DNA of 64,000 bases from Pseudomonas sp. GOM7 (GTDB taxonomy: Bacteria; Pseudomonadota; Gammaproteobacteria; Pseudomonadales; Pseudomonadaceae), in contig NZ_CP113519.1 of NCBI RefSeq assembly GCF_026723825.1, forward strand, positions 5,084,001-5,148,000, read 5' to 3'. A program made the position numbers and the translations under genes. Each line of letters starts with the position of its first letter. Position 1 is the first letter of the stretch. Positions 45,079 through 53,651 of the stretch are shown here, piece after piece. The notes below the pieces were generated by a model. The model was not told the origin of the DNA and ran no database searches. It saw only the letters and a program-made list of their open reading frames with translations.

Positions 45079-45135
45079 CGCCCGGGTTGGCGCCGGGCGC
45101 GCTCCATGTGTAGGCCTGTCGGACTCCGTCAGGCC
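45079..45135 (-). other. Two hairpins between the two amt genes
   Basis: CGCCCGG (45079-45085) pairs with CCGGGCG (45093-45099), and GGCCTG (45113-45118) with CAGGCC (45130-45135). Neither has a T-run, so they look like mRNA-stability or processing hairpins within the operon. Confidence 0.5.
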
Positions 45136-45144
45136 ACCTGGTTC

Positions 45145-46461
45145 TTACAGGATGTAACCACGCTCGTTGTGCTGGGCCAGGTCGAGGCCGACGTTCTCGT
45201 CCTCCTCGCTGACGCGCAGCCCCATCACCACATCGATCAGCTTGAGGATGACGAAGGTGACGATGGCGGTGTAGACCACAGTGACCAGCACGCCGACGAA
45301 CTGGGTCCAGACCTGGGCGCCGATGTCCTCGACGGTGCCGAAGCCACCCAGCGCAGGCGCAGCGAACACGCCGGTGAGGATGGCGCCGACGATACCGCCG
45401 ACACCATGTACGCCGAAGGCGTCCAGCGAGTCGTCATAGCCCAGCTTGCGCTTGAGGCTGGTGGCGCAGAGGAAGCAGATCACACCTGCAGCCAGGCCGA
45501 TGGCCAGGGCGCCCATGGGGCCGGCGGTACCGGCTGCCGGGGTGATGGCGACCAGACCGGCTACCACACCGGAAGCGATGCCCAGGGCGCTCGGCTTACC
45601 GTGGGTCAGCCACTCGGCGAACATCCAGCCCAGCGCTGCAGCGGCGGTGGCGATCTGGGTCACCAGCATGGCCATGCCGGCAGTGCCGTTGGCGGCAACC
45701 GCGGAGCCAGCGTTGAAGCCGAACCAACCAACCCACAGCATCGCTGCGCCGACCAGGGTGTAACCCAGGTTGTGCGGCGCCATCGGCGTGGTCGGGAAGC
45801 CCTTGCGCTTACCCAGCACCAGGCAGGCCACCAGGCCGGCGATACCGGCGTTGATGTGCACCACGGTGCCACCGGCGAAGTCCAGCACACCCTCATCCCA
45901 CAGGAAGGCGCCGTCACCAGACCAGACCATGTGGCAGATGGGGGCATACACCAAGGTGAACCAGACGCCCATGAACACCAGCATCGCGGAGAACTTCATG
46001 CGCTCAGCGAAGGCGCCGACGATGAGCGCCGGGGTGATGATGGCGAAGGTCATCTGGAAGGTGATGAACACGCTCTCCGGGAAGGCGCTGACCAGACTGT
46101 CGACGGTCAGGCCGCTGAGGAAGGCCTTGTCCAGGCCACCGATGAAGGAATGGAGGTTGGTGACGCCCTTCTCCATGCCCGTGGTATCGAACGCCAGGCT
46201 GTAGCCGTAGACCACCCAGAGAATGCTGATCAGACCTGTGATGGCGAAGCACTGCATCATCACCGACAGCACGTTCTTCGAGCGCACCATACCGGCGTAG
46301 AACAGGGCCAGGCCCGGGATGGTCATGAACAGAACCAACGCGGTGGCGGTCAGCATCCAAGCCGTGTCACCGGAATTCAGCGTGGTTTCCGCGGCCATGG
46401 CCAAGCCCGGGGAAAACAGGGACAAAAGGGCTCCAAGCCCTGCGATTTTTCGCAGAGTCAT
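45145..46461 (-). CDS. amtB: Ammonium transporter AmtB
   Basis: The 438-residue protein begins with a cleavable signal (MTLRKIAGLGALLSLFSPGL, then AMAAE), as in proteobacterial AmtB. Signatures include FYAGMVRSKNVLSVMMQCF, DFAGGTVVHINAGIAGLVA and DAFGVHGVGGIVGAI. It lies 45 bases downstream of glnK, the classic glnK-amtB arrangement. GlnK binds it when nitrogen is plentiful. Confidence 0.95.
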   Translation of the reverse strand: MTLRKIAGLGALLSLFSPGLAMAAETTLNSGDTAWMLTATALVLFMTIPGLALFYAGMVRSKNVLSVMMQCFAITGLISILWVVYGYSLAFDTTGMEKGVTNLHSFIGGLDKAFLSGLTVDSLVSAFPESVFITFQMTFAIITPALIVGAFAERMKFSAMLVFMGVWFTLVYAPICHMVWSGDGAFLWDEGVLDFAGGTVVHINAGIAGLVACLVLGKRKGFPTTPMAPHNLGYTLVGAAMLWVGWFGFNAGSAVAANGTAGMAMLVTQIATAAAALGWMFAEWLTHGKPSALGIASGVVAGLVAITPAAGTAGPMGALAIGLAAGVICFLCATSLKRKLGYDDSLDAFGVHGVGGIVGAILTGVFAAPALGGFGTVEDIGAQVWTQFVGVLVTVVYTAIVTFVILKLIDVVMGLRVSEEDENVGLDLAQHNERGYIL

Positions 46462-46506
46462 GATTTAACTCCTGGGACGATTCTGGGGGTGGGCCGACGA
46501 TTGGGC

Positions 46507-46845
46507 TTAGATCGCGTCGGTATCGGTTTCGCCGGTACGGATACGAATCGCCTGCTCCAGATTGACCACGAAAATCTTGCCGTCACCGATCTTGCCGGTG
46601 TTGGCCGCCTTGGTGATGGCTTCGATCACACGATCGAGCTGATCGTCGGCGATGGCCACGTCGATCTTGACCTTGGGCAGGAAGTCGACGACGTATTCGG
46701 CGCCACGGTACAGCTCGGTGTGGCCCTTCTGACGGCCAAAGCCCTTGACCTCGGTGACGGTGATGCCCTGCACGCCGATTTCCGACAAGGACTCGCGCAC
46801 GTCGTCCAGCTTGAACGGCTTGATGATGGCAGTGACTAGCTTCAT
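46507..46845 (-). CDS. glnK: GlnK, PII nitrogen regulatory protein
   Basis: The 112-residue PII protein (MKLVTAIIKPFKLDDVRESL) has the uridylylated Tyr51 in the T-loop GHTELYRGAEY and the C-terminal signature GKIGDGKIFV. PII proteins sense 2-oxoglutarate and ATP/ADP and control ammonium transport and NtrB. It is the first gene of glnK-amtB-amtB2. A GGGAGAG ribosome site precedes the ATG. I expected a sigma-54 promoter upstream but could not find a convincing one. Confidence 0.95.
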   Translation of the reverse strand: MKLVTAIIKPFKLDDVRESLSEIGVQGITVTEVKGFGRQKGHTELYRGAEYVVDFLPKVKIDVAIADDQLDRVIEAITKAANTGKIGDGKIFVVNLEQAIRIRTGETDTDAI

Positions 46846-47253
46846 GAAACTCTCTCCCGTGTAAGGTGGACTTGCCCCAGGAATTTTCGGCCCGTCGCAA
46901 GTCTAAGCGCAGTGTCCGGCTTTTGTAATGCACCGACCGCCCAACCTGGTCTGGCCGATACCCACCAACCGCTTCCGACGGAGCACTCCTGCGCTTCGCC
47001 TGACGCCCCGGAACTGCATCGGTGCATGCGTCACGAGGGGTTAAGCAGAAAGCTTGCCAGCTCGCTGAAAGGCCCTTTGTTTCAGGCAGTTAGCCCAGAG
47101 GGCGGGATACTAGCCAGGGGCATCCCCACAATGCCCGCACCAAAATAAGGCATTCAGGAGCGCCATATCGCCCGAAAATCGTGCAAAGGATCGCAGCAAG
47201 CCAGAAAAAGCATGCGTGCTACACTGCCGCGCAACTGGATCTGGAACACAACC
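46846..47253. other. 408-bp divergent region glnK / ubiK
   Basis: No coding region is supported here. It should hold the glnK promoter and the ubiK promoter; TACACT at 47220-47225 is a fair -10 for ubiK. I searched for a GG-N10-GC sigma-54 site in the glnK direction and found no good match. No repeat family member lies here. Confidence 0.45.
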
Positions 47254-47514
47254 ATGCTGCCGCCCAAAGCCCTGCTCGACACTCTCAGTAGCCACGCCTC
47301 ACGCCTGTTCAGCGGCGACAGCCCGTTGCCGCGCGCCGAGTTGGAAGCCCAGTTCAAGGCCTTGCTGCAAAGCGGTTTCGCCAAGCTGGATCTGGTCAGC
47401 CGTGAGGAATTCGACAGCCAGATGGTCGTCCTGGCCCGTACCCGCGCCCGCCTGGAGGCGCTGGAAGCCAAGGTCGTCGAGCTGGAAGCCAAGCTGAACC
47501 CACCCGCCGAATAA
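47254..47514 (+). CDS. ubiK: UbiK (YqiC/BMFP), ubiquinone biosynthesis accessory factor
   Basis: The ATG at 47254 gives 86 residues. The protein has the BMFP signature KLDLVSREEFDSQMVVLART and a C-terminal coiled coil (RLEALEAKVVELEAKL). UbiK assists aerobic ubiquinone synthesis, probably by linking Ubi proteins to lipids, and forms trimers with UbiJ. GGAACACA precedes the start. It lies directly upstream of comM. Confidence 0.9.
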   Translation: MLPPKALLDTLSSHASRLFSGDSPLPRAELEAQFKALLQSGFAKLDLVSREEFDSQMVVLARTRARLEALEAKVVELEAKLNPPAE

Positions 47515-47541
47515 GCTCGGCGGGCTGATCAAGGAGCGATC

Positions 47542-49035
47542 ATGTCCCTGGCCATCGTCCACAGCCGTGCCCAGGTCGGTGTCGAAGCACCGGCCGTCAC
47601 CGTCGAAGCCCACCTGGCCAACGGTCTGCCGGCACTGACACTGGTGGGGCTGCCGGAAACGGCGGTGAAGGAAAGCAAGGATCGCGTGCGCAGCGCCATT
47701 CTCAATAGCGCCTTCGATTTCCCCAATCGCCGCATCACACTCAACCTGGCACCGGCTGATCTGCCCAAGGATGGTGGGCGTTTCGACCTCGCCATCGCCC
47801 TGGGTATTCTTGCCGCCAGCGGCCAGATCCCCGCCGATACGCTGAATGAGTACGAGTGCCTGGGTGAACTGGCGCTTTCCGGCGCCATACGCCCGGTGCA
47901 GGGCGTGCTGCCAGCCGCCTTGGCGGCACGCGCGGCCGGGCGCACCTTGCTGGTGCCCCAGGCCAATGCCGAAGAAGCCAGCCTGGCCTCCGGCCTGAAG
48001 GTCATCGCTGTCGATCATCTGCTGCAGGTGGCCGGCCACCTCAACGGCAGTCAGCCACTAGAGCCCTACCAGGCCAAGGGCCTGCTCAGGCAGAGCCTGC
48101 CCTACCCCGACCTGGCCGAAGTGCAAGGTCAACTGGCCGCCAAGCGCGCCCTGCTGGTGGCAGCCGCGGGTTCGCACAACCTCTTGCTAAGCGGCCCACC
48201 AGGCACCGGCAAGACCCTGCTGGCCAGCCGCCTGCCGGGCCTGTTGCCGCCATTGGAAGAGGACGAAGCCTTGCAGGTGGCGGCGATCCATTCCGTGGCC
48301 AGCCATGCGCCGCTGCAGCACTGGCCGCAACGGCCGTTTCGCACGCCCCACCATAGTGCGTCGGGGCCGGCGCTGGTCGGTGGCGGCAGCCGCCCGCAAC
48401 CCGGCGAGATAACCCTGGCGCACCTGGGCATCCTGTTTCTCGATGAGCTGCCGGAGTTCGATCGCAAGGTACTGGAAGTCTTGCGTGAGCCACTGGAAAG
48501 CGGCCATATCGTGATTGCCCGCGCCCGGGATCGAGTCAGGTTTCCCGCGCGCTTCCAGCTCGTCGCGGCGATGAACCCCTGCCCCTGCGGCTATCTGGGC
48601 GACCCCAGCAATCGCTGCCGATGCACCCCGGATCAGATCCAGCGCTACCGCGCCAAGCTGTCCGGGCCGCTGCTCGACCGTATCGACCTGCACCTGACCG
48701 TGGCCCGTGAGAGCACGGCGCTGCAGGTCAGCAGTCAGGAGGGTGAAAACACCGCACAGGCCGCCGCCAAGGTGGCCGCCGCGCGCCAGCGCCAGCTACA
48801 GCGCCAGGGCGTGGCCAACGCCTTTCTCGACCTGCCCGGCCTGCGCCAACACTGCCACCTACCGGACATCGACCGCCAGTGGCTGGAAAACGCCTGCGAA
48901 CGCCTGGGGCTGTCGCTGCGCGCCGCCCATAGAGTGCTCAAGGTGGCACGCACCCTGGCCGACCTGGAAGGCGCCGAATCCATCGCCCGCCAGCATCTGG
49001 CCGAGGCGTTGCAGTACCGCCCCAGCCAGAGCTGA
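47542..49035 (+). CDS. comM: ComM/YifB, Mg-chelatase-like AAA+ ATPase
   Basis: The 497-residue protein has an N-terminal ChlI-like Lon-type fold (SLAIVHSRAQVGVEAP), a AAA+ core with Walker A LSGPPGTGKTLLASRLPGLL, Walker B ILFLDELPEF, and a C-terminal Mg-chelatase domain containing CPCGY and C-R-C cysteine motifs. ComM is a helicase that drives branch migration in natural transformation, so it may mark competence here. An AGGAG site precedes the ATG. It is convergent with the chemoreceptor gene, 5 bases apart. Confidence 0.94.
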   Translation: MSLAIVHSRAQVGVEAPAVTVEAHLANGLPALTLVGLPETAVKESKDRVRSAILNSAFDFPNRRITLNLAPADLPKDGGRFDLAIALGILAASGQIPADTLNEYECLGELALSGAIRPVQGVLPAALAARAAGRTLLVPQANAEEASLASGLKVIAVDHLLQVAGHLNGSQPLEPYQAKGLLRQSLPYPDLAEVQGQLAAKRALLVAAAGSHNLLLSGPPGTGKTLLASRLPGLLPPLEEDEALQVAAIHSVASHAPLQHWPQRPFRTPHHSASGPALVGGGSRPQPGEITLAHLGILFLDELPEFDRKVLEVLREPLESGHIVIARARDRVRFPARFQLVAAMNPCPCGYLGDPSNRCRCTPDQIQRYRAKLSGPLLDRIDLHLTVARESTALQVSSQEGENTAQAAAKVAAARQRQLQRQGVANAFLDLPGLRQHCHLPDIDRQWLENACERLGLSLRAAHRVLKVARTLADLEGAESIARQHLAEALQYRPSQS

Positions 49036-49040
49036 ACGGC

Positions 49041-51017
49041 TCAGTGGAAGCGCTCGACTTCCTGCCGTAGCTGCGCCGCCACCTGATCCAGGGCGCTGGC
49101 GGTCTGCGCCAGATTGGCCACCACTTCGCGCTGTTCGCCGTTGGCGTGGGCGATGTTCTGCAGGTTGCCGCTGAGCACGGTGGCAGTGCGGCTCTGCTCC
49201 TGAGTGGCCGTGGTGATCACGGCGAACTGTTCGCCGGCGGCGCTGCTGCGCTCGGTGATCTGCGCCAGTGCGGCGGCCACCGTGGAGTTGCGCTCGAGGC
49301 CGTCCTGCATCAGTTGCCGGCCCTGCTCCATGGTGGCGATGGCGCTGTTGGTCTCGCTCTGGATGCTGCCGATCATCGCCGAGATCTCGTTGGTCGCTTC
49401 GCGGGTGCGGCCGGCCAGGTTGCGCACCTCGTCGGCGACCACGGCGAAACCACGGCCTTGTTCGCCGGCCCGTGCGGCCTCGATGGCGGCATTGAGTGCC
49501 AGCAGGTTGGTCTGGTCGGCGATGGAGGTGATCACGCTGACGATGCCGCCGATCTCCTGGGAGCGCTGGCCCAGCGCATCGATCACCCGCGAGGTTTCAT
49601 TCAGAGCTTCGGCAATTTGCACCAGCGCTTCGGAGGCCTGATCCATGGAAGCACGACCGTTGCGGGTCTGCTGGGCGTTCTCGCTGGCCAGGCGCTCGGT
49701 ATCACGCATGTTGTCGGCGATGTTCTGCGAGGTGGCACTGAACTCCTCGACAGCGCCGGCCATGCTGCTGATCTCGCCGGATTGCTGATCGATACCTGTG
49801 TAGGCCTCGCTGGACAGGGACGACAACGTTTGCGCGCGAGCACTGACATCCTGCGAGGCGTGACGGATGCGCGCCACCATGGTCGACAGGGCTTCACCCA
49901 TCTGGTTGAAGCTGTGCGCCAGCAGGCCGATCTCGTCATCGCTGGACAGCGCCAGGCGCGCGCTCAGATCGCCCGCCCCCAGTGCATGAGCCTGCTGCAC
50001 CAGGTCGCCCAATGGCCGCAGCTTGCGGCGCAGCAGCCAGACCACCGCCGCAACCGCCAGCAACAGGGTGATGGCGCTGCCGATGGCCAGCCGCGTGCCG
50101 ACGCTCCAGGTTACCGCCTGGATTTCCTCGCGCGGCATGCTCGCCAGCACCGTCCAGGGGCCACCGGCGAAAGGCCGGGCGACGCTGTAGAACTCCTGTG
50201 TGCCATCGCTCCAGAAGCCGCCTTCACCCGGATGCTCCATCAGCCCGCCGAGGTCGGCAGGCAAGGGCTCCAGGGAATGGCTGCCAGCCGGTTTGACCAG
50301 CCACTGGCCCTGTTCGTCGAGCAGCGCCAAAGAGCCGCTGCTACCGATGCGGAACTCGCCCAGCTTGTTGAACTGCAGTTTCTGCGCGTCGGTGTAGTCG
50401 AAGCCAACGAAGAGCACGGCGATCACCTGCCCGCTGCCATCGCGCACCGGCGTGTACTGGGTCATGTAATTGCGCCCGAACAGCGCGGCACGCCCCACAT
50501 AGCTCTGGCCAGCCAGCAGGCGCTGATAGGCCGGGTGCTGGTGATCGAGAATGGTGCCCAGGGCCCGGGTACCATCCTCCTTGGTCAGCGAGGTGGTAAT
50601 GCGGATGAACTCGTTGCCATCGCGCACAAACACAGTGGCCACACCAGCGGTCATGCGGTTGAAGTCATCGACCTCGGAGAATTCGTTGTTCAGTCTCACG
50701 CCGTTGAGGTAGAGCGCGGGCGTCTGCAGACTGCCGACGCCGACCCGCTCGTCGGCGCGCAGTTGCAGCCCGTTGCTGAAGCGCTGCTCGAACAACCCCG
50801 CGAGGCGCTGGGTGCTATCACGCAGACTGCCGTGGAAGGTTTCGAGCTGATCGGCCAGCAGGGCGGCCTCACTGCCCAGATGTCTCTCGCGAGTCACCAG
50901 GTTGGCCTCGTTGAGCGAGCGCAGGGCGAACAGGGTACTGACGCCGATCAGTATGACCAGCACCAACGCCAGGGTGGCGGCGAGTTGCAGGGCGATGCGG
51001 GACCGTGGAGCTTGCAT
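49041..51017 (-). CDS. Methyl-accepting chemotaxis protein with Cache sensor
   Basis: The 658-residue receptor has membrane helix 1 (about 9-31), a large periplasmic Cache domain (about 40-290; it includes VFVRDGNEFIRITTSL and YVGRAALFGRNYMTQYTPV, the Cache_3-Cache_2 type), helix 2 (about 305-327), HAMP, and a signalling hairpin with tip ITSIADQTNLLALNAAIEAA. It relays a small-molecule signal to CheA. The ligand cannot be predicted; no CheB/CheR-binding pentapeptide is evident at the C-terminus (...QEVERFH). Confidence 0.93.
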   Translation of the reverse strand: MQAPRSRIALQLAATLALVLVILIGVSTLFALRSLNEANLVTRERHLGSEAALLADQLETFHGSLRDSTQRLAGLFEQRFSNGLQLRADERVGVGSLQTPALYLNGVRLNNEFSEVDDFNRMTAGVATVFVRDGNEFIRITTSLTKEDGTRALGTILDHQHPAYQRLLAGQSYVGRAALFGRNYMTQYTPVRDGSGQVIAVLFVGFDYTDAQKLQFNKLGEFRIGSSGSLALLDEQGQWLVKPAGSHSLEPLPADLGGLMEHPGEGGFWSDGTQEFYSVARPFAGGPWTVLASMPREEIQAVTWSVGTRLAIGSAITLLLAVAAVVWLLRRKLRPLGDLVQQAHALGAGDLSARLALSSDDEIGLLAHSFNQMGEALSTMVARIRHASQDVSARAQTLSSLSSEAYTGIDQQSGEISSMAGAVEEFSATSQNIADNMRDTERLASENAQQTRNGRASMDQASEALVQIAEALNETSRVIDALGQRSQEIGGIVSVITSIADQTNLLALNAAIEAARAGEQGRGFAVVADEVRNLAGRTREATNEISAMIGSIQSETNSAIATMEQGRQLMQDGLERNSTVAAALAQITERSSAAGEQFAVITTATQEQSRTATVLSGNLQNIAHANGEQREVVANLAQTASALDQVAAQLRQEVERFH

Positions 51018-51176
51018 GAGGGCCTCGATGCTTACAGCAGGTCAGAGGGGCGGGAAAAGAGATCGTATCTCTACTACTTTAGTAGTAGCGCAGCAGCTTA
51101 ACCCACTGTATCAGTAGGTCAATTGCAAATTGCCAGCACCTAGAACCAGTTATCTATTTTCCTGCCCTGCAGCCGC
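51018..51176. promoter_or_regulatory. Upstream region of the chemoreceptor
   Basis: The region is AT-richer than its neighbours and contains a 7-bp hairpin CTACTAC (51071-51077)/GTAGTAG (51082-51088) about 55 bases before the start. The minus-strand promoter should be here. Confidence 0.4.
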
Positions 51177-52100
51177 TCAAGAGTCTGCCCGCTGTACCTC
51201 GGGCAGGCGCATGGCGGCGACCTGCGCCTGCAGGAAGCGGCATAACCGCTGCAAACGCGTGCGCGCCCGATGAGCACGCGGCCAGACCAGGTAATAGCCC
51301 TCACCACTGCTCACGGCGGTGCGCCACGGCAGCCCCAGGCGTCCAGCCTCGACGTCCTCGGCGATCATCAACAGATCACCAATGGACACCCCGTAGCCGC
51401 GCCCCGCCGCCATGATGCCCAGTTCGAGCATGTCGAAGACCTGCCCGGTCTTGAGCGGCACCTCGGCGCTCAGCCCGGTGACCTGCAGCCAGCGCCGCCA
51501 GTCACGCCGATCCGGAGTGGGATGTAGCTGTTCGGCGGCCTGCAACCGCTCGAGCGACCAGACACCGGCCTGCGTTTCCTGTGCCGCGCACACTGGGATC
51601 AGCCATTCCTCGAACAGCAGCGCACTCTCCCATTCGTCGGGGAACTGGCCGTCGGAGAGCAGCACGGAGCAGTCGAAGGGCTCGTGGCGGAAATCCACCT
51701 TGTCCACGTCCATCCAGGCACTGGTCAGTTGCACCTCGTCTTCCGGGTGGGCCTGACGGAACTGCGACAGCCGCGCCAGCAGCCAGCGCACGGTCAGGGT
51801 CGAGGGCGCCTTCAGGCGTAGCACGGCATCATCCAGGCGCAGACTGGCGCAGGCGCGCTCCAGGGCATCGAAGCCCTCACGCAGGCCGGGCAGCAAGGCC
51901 TTGGCCGGCTCGGTCAGCAGCAGGCTGCGCCCACGTCGCTCGAACAGACGGCAGGCAAAGTGCTCCTCGAGGGTGCGGATGTGCCGGCTCACCGCGCTCT
52001 GGGTGATGGCCAGTTCCTCGGCCGCGCGGGTAAAGGAGGCATGCCGTGCGGCCGCCTCGAAGGCACGCAGGGCATAGAGCGCGGGTAAGCGACGACTCAT
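51177..52100 (-). CDS. LysR-family regulator (GcvA-like)
   Basis: The 307-residue protein has the HTH ASFTRAAEELAITQSAVSRHIRTLEEHFACRLFERRG and an effector domain of the GcvA/TrpI type (LRLKAPSTLTVRWLLARLSQF). It is divergent from the MATE transporter gene across 138 bases that contain a symmetric CATG palindrome, so it probably controls that transporter and itself. The effector is unknown. Confidence 0.92.
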   Translation of the reverse strand: MSRRLPALYALRAFEAAARHASFTRAAEELAITQSAVSRHIRTLEEHFACRLFERRGRSLLLTEPAKALLPGLREGFDALERACASLRLDDAVLRLKAPSTLTVRWLLARLSQFRQAHPEDEVQLTSAWMDVDKVDFRHEPFDCSVLLSDGQFPDEWESALLFEEWLIPVCAAQETQAGVWSLERLQAAEQLHPTPDRRDWRRWLQVTGLSAEVPLKTGQVFDMLELGIMAAGRGYGVSIGDLLMIAEDVEAGRLGLPWRTAVSSGEGYYLVWPRAHRARTRLQRLCRFLQAQVAAMRLPEVQRADS

Positions 52101-52108
52101 GAGGCTAT

Positions 52109-52138
52109 ACCATGAGTTTTTATCATGCCTGGCATGGT
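52109..52138. promoter_or_regulatory. Symmetric palindrome in the LysR/MATE intergenic region
   Basis: ACCATG (52109-52114) and CATGGT (52133-52138) are inverted, and the right half contains CATGCC-T-GGCATG (52124-52136). It lies just before the LysR start and is a candidate operator. Confidence 0.5.
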
Positions 52139-52238
52139 TATTTTCCTTTTGTGGAGGCCGAATCGAGACCCGAGAATAGCCATCTCCCAGCTCAATGATG
52201 AGCCTGGAGCTGTCTATATTGCCGAAGTTTTACTCATC

Positions 52239-53651
52239 ATGAAAAACCCTCTTGGGCATGAGGCGCGGGCGCTGCTGCGCCTGGCCGGCCCGCTGATTTC
52301 CGCGCAACTGGCGCACGCGCTGATGATCTTCACCGACACGCTGATGATGGCGATGCTCGGCCCGCAGCAACTGGCCGGCGGCGCGCTGGGCGCCACCTGC
52401 TATTTCATCTTTTCGATCTTCTGCAGCGGGGTGATCGCCGCCGTCGGCAGCCTGGTGGCCATCCGTCATGGGGCGGGCGATAGCGCGGGCGTCACGCGCC
52501 TGCTGCAGAACGGTCTGTGGCTGGCCCTGGCGCTGGCCATCGGCAGCGCACTGTGCCTCAACGGCCTTGGCCCTCTGCTGCCGCATCTGGGCCAGAATGC
52601 CGGCGCTGCCGAGCAGGCCATGGCGTTCCTGCATCCGCTGTCGCTGGCCTTGCCCGGCTACCTGTGCTTCCTGACCTTGCGTGGCTTCACCAGCGCCATT
52701 GGCCATCCCGGCCCGGTCATGGCCATCAGCATCGCCGGCACGCTGGCCAACTTCGCCATCAACTACGCACTGATCCAGGGTTGGTTCGGCTTGCCCAGCC
52801 TGGGCCTGAGCGGCATCGGCATGACCACCGCACTGGTCAGCAGCGGCATGGCCCTGGCGTTGGCATTGCACATCCTGCGTGCGCCCCTGTACCGGCACTA
52901 CGCACTGCGCGCGGCTCTGGCCCGACCGCAACGCAGCGAGCTGCAGGCGCTGCTGCGCCTGGGGCTGCCCATCGGCGGCACCTATGCGGCCGAGCAAGGC
53001 CTGTTCACCTTCGCCACGCTGTGCATGGGAGCGCTGGGCAGCGTGCAACTGGCCGCGCACCAGATCGCCATGCAGACGGTAGCGCTGGCCTTCATCGTGC
53101 CGCAGGGGCTGTCCTATGCCGTGACCTACCGCGTCGGCCTGCATCACGGAGCCGGGCGGCCGGGCCTGTCACGCCTGAGCGGGCGGCTGGGCATGGGCCT
53201 GGGTGCAACGCTGATGCTGCTGTTCGCCCTGGCCTTCTGGCTGCTGCCGGAGTGGATCATCGGCCTGTTTCTCGACCGCGATGACCCGGCCTTCGCCGAG
53301 ATCATCGGTCTGGCCGTGACGCTGCTGGCGATTGCCGCCTGGTTCGAGCTGTTCGACGGCCTGCAGAGCATCGCCATGGGGGCGATCCGCGGCCTCAACG
53401 ATGGCCGTACCACCCTGCTGATCGGCCTGGCCGGTTACTGGGGCGTCGGCGCGCCGCTGGCCTGGCTGCTGGCATTCACTCTGGGCTGGGGCGCCCAGGG
53501 CGTCTGGTGGGGCCTGGCAGCCGGCCTGGCGGTCACCGCCAGTGGCCTGCTGCTGGGCTTCGAGTACAAGAGCGCGCGCCTGTTTCGCGACAGCCCAGAG
53601 CCGTTCGGCAGCGCCCGTCTACACCAGGACGGGGGTGTCGGGCAGGCGTAG
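52239..53651 (+). CDS. MATE-family multidrug/Na+ antiporter
   Basis: From the ATG at 52239 the protein has 470 residues and about twelve membrane helices. The MATE pattern is visible in RLAGPLISAQLAHALMIFTD with the conserved proline and the internal repeat GLPIGGTYAAEQGLF. Such transporters export cationic drugs in exchange for sodium or protons. Longer in-frame extension to 52125 is not supported by a ribosome site. Its 3' end overlaps the convergent GGDEF-EAL gene by 33 bases. Confidence 0.91.
   Translation: MKNPLGHEARALLRLAGPLISAQLAHALMIFTDTLMMAMLGPQQLAGGALGATCYFIFSIFCSGVIAAVGSLVAIRHGAGDSAGVTRLLQNGLWLALALAIGSALCLNGLGPLLPHLGQNAGAAEQAMAFLHPLSLALPGYLCFLTLRGFTSAIGHPGPVMAISIAGTLANFAINYALIQGWFGLPSLGLSGIGMTTALVSSGMALALALHILRAPLYRHYALRAALARPQRSELQALLRLGLPIGGTYAAEQGLFTFATLCMGALGSVQLAAHQIAMQTVALAFIVPQGLSYAVTYRVGLHHGAGRPGLSRLSGRLGMGLGATLMLLFALAFWLLPEWIIGLFLDRDDPAFAEIIGLAVTLLAIAAWFELFDGLQSIAMGAIRGLNDGRTTLLIGLAGYWGVGAPLAWLLAFTLGWGAQGVWWGLAAGLAVTASGLLLGFEYKSARLFRDSPEPFGSARLHQDGGVGQA

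Noticed and set aside
46846..47000. Sigma-54 promoter for glnK
   Set aside because: I looked for GG-N10-GC in the glnK direction; the best site (TGCGCTTAGACTTGC) has only half the consensus.
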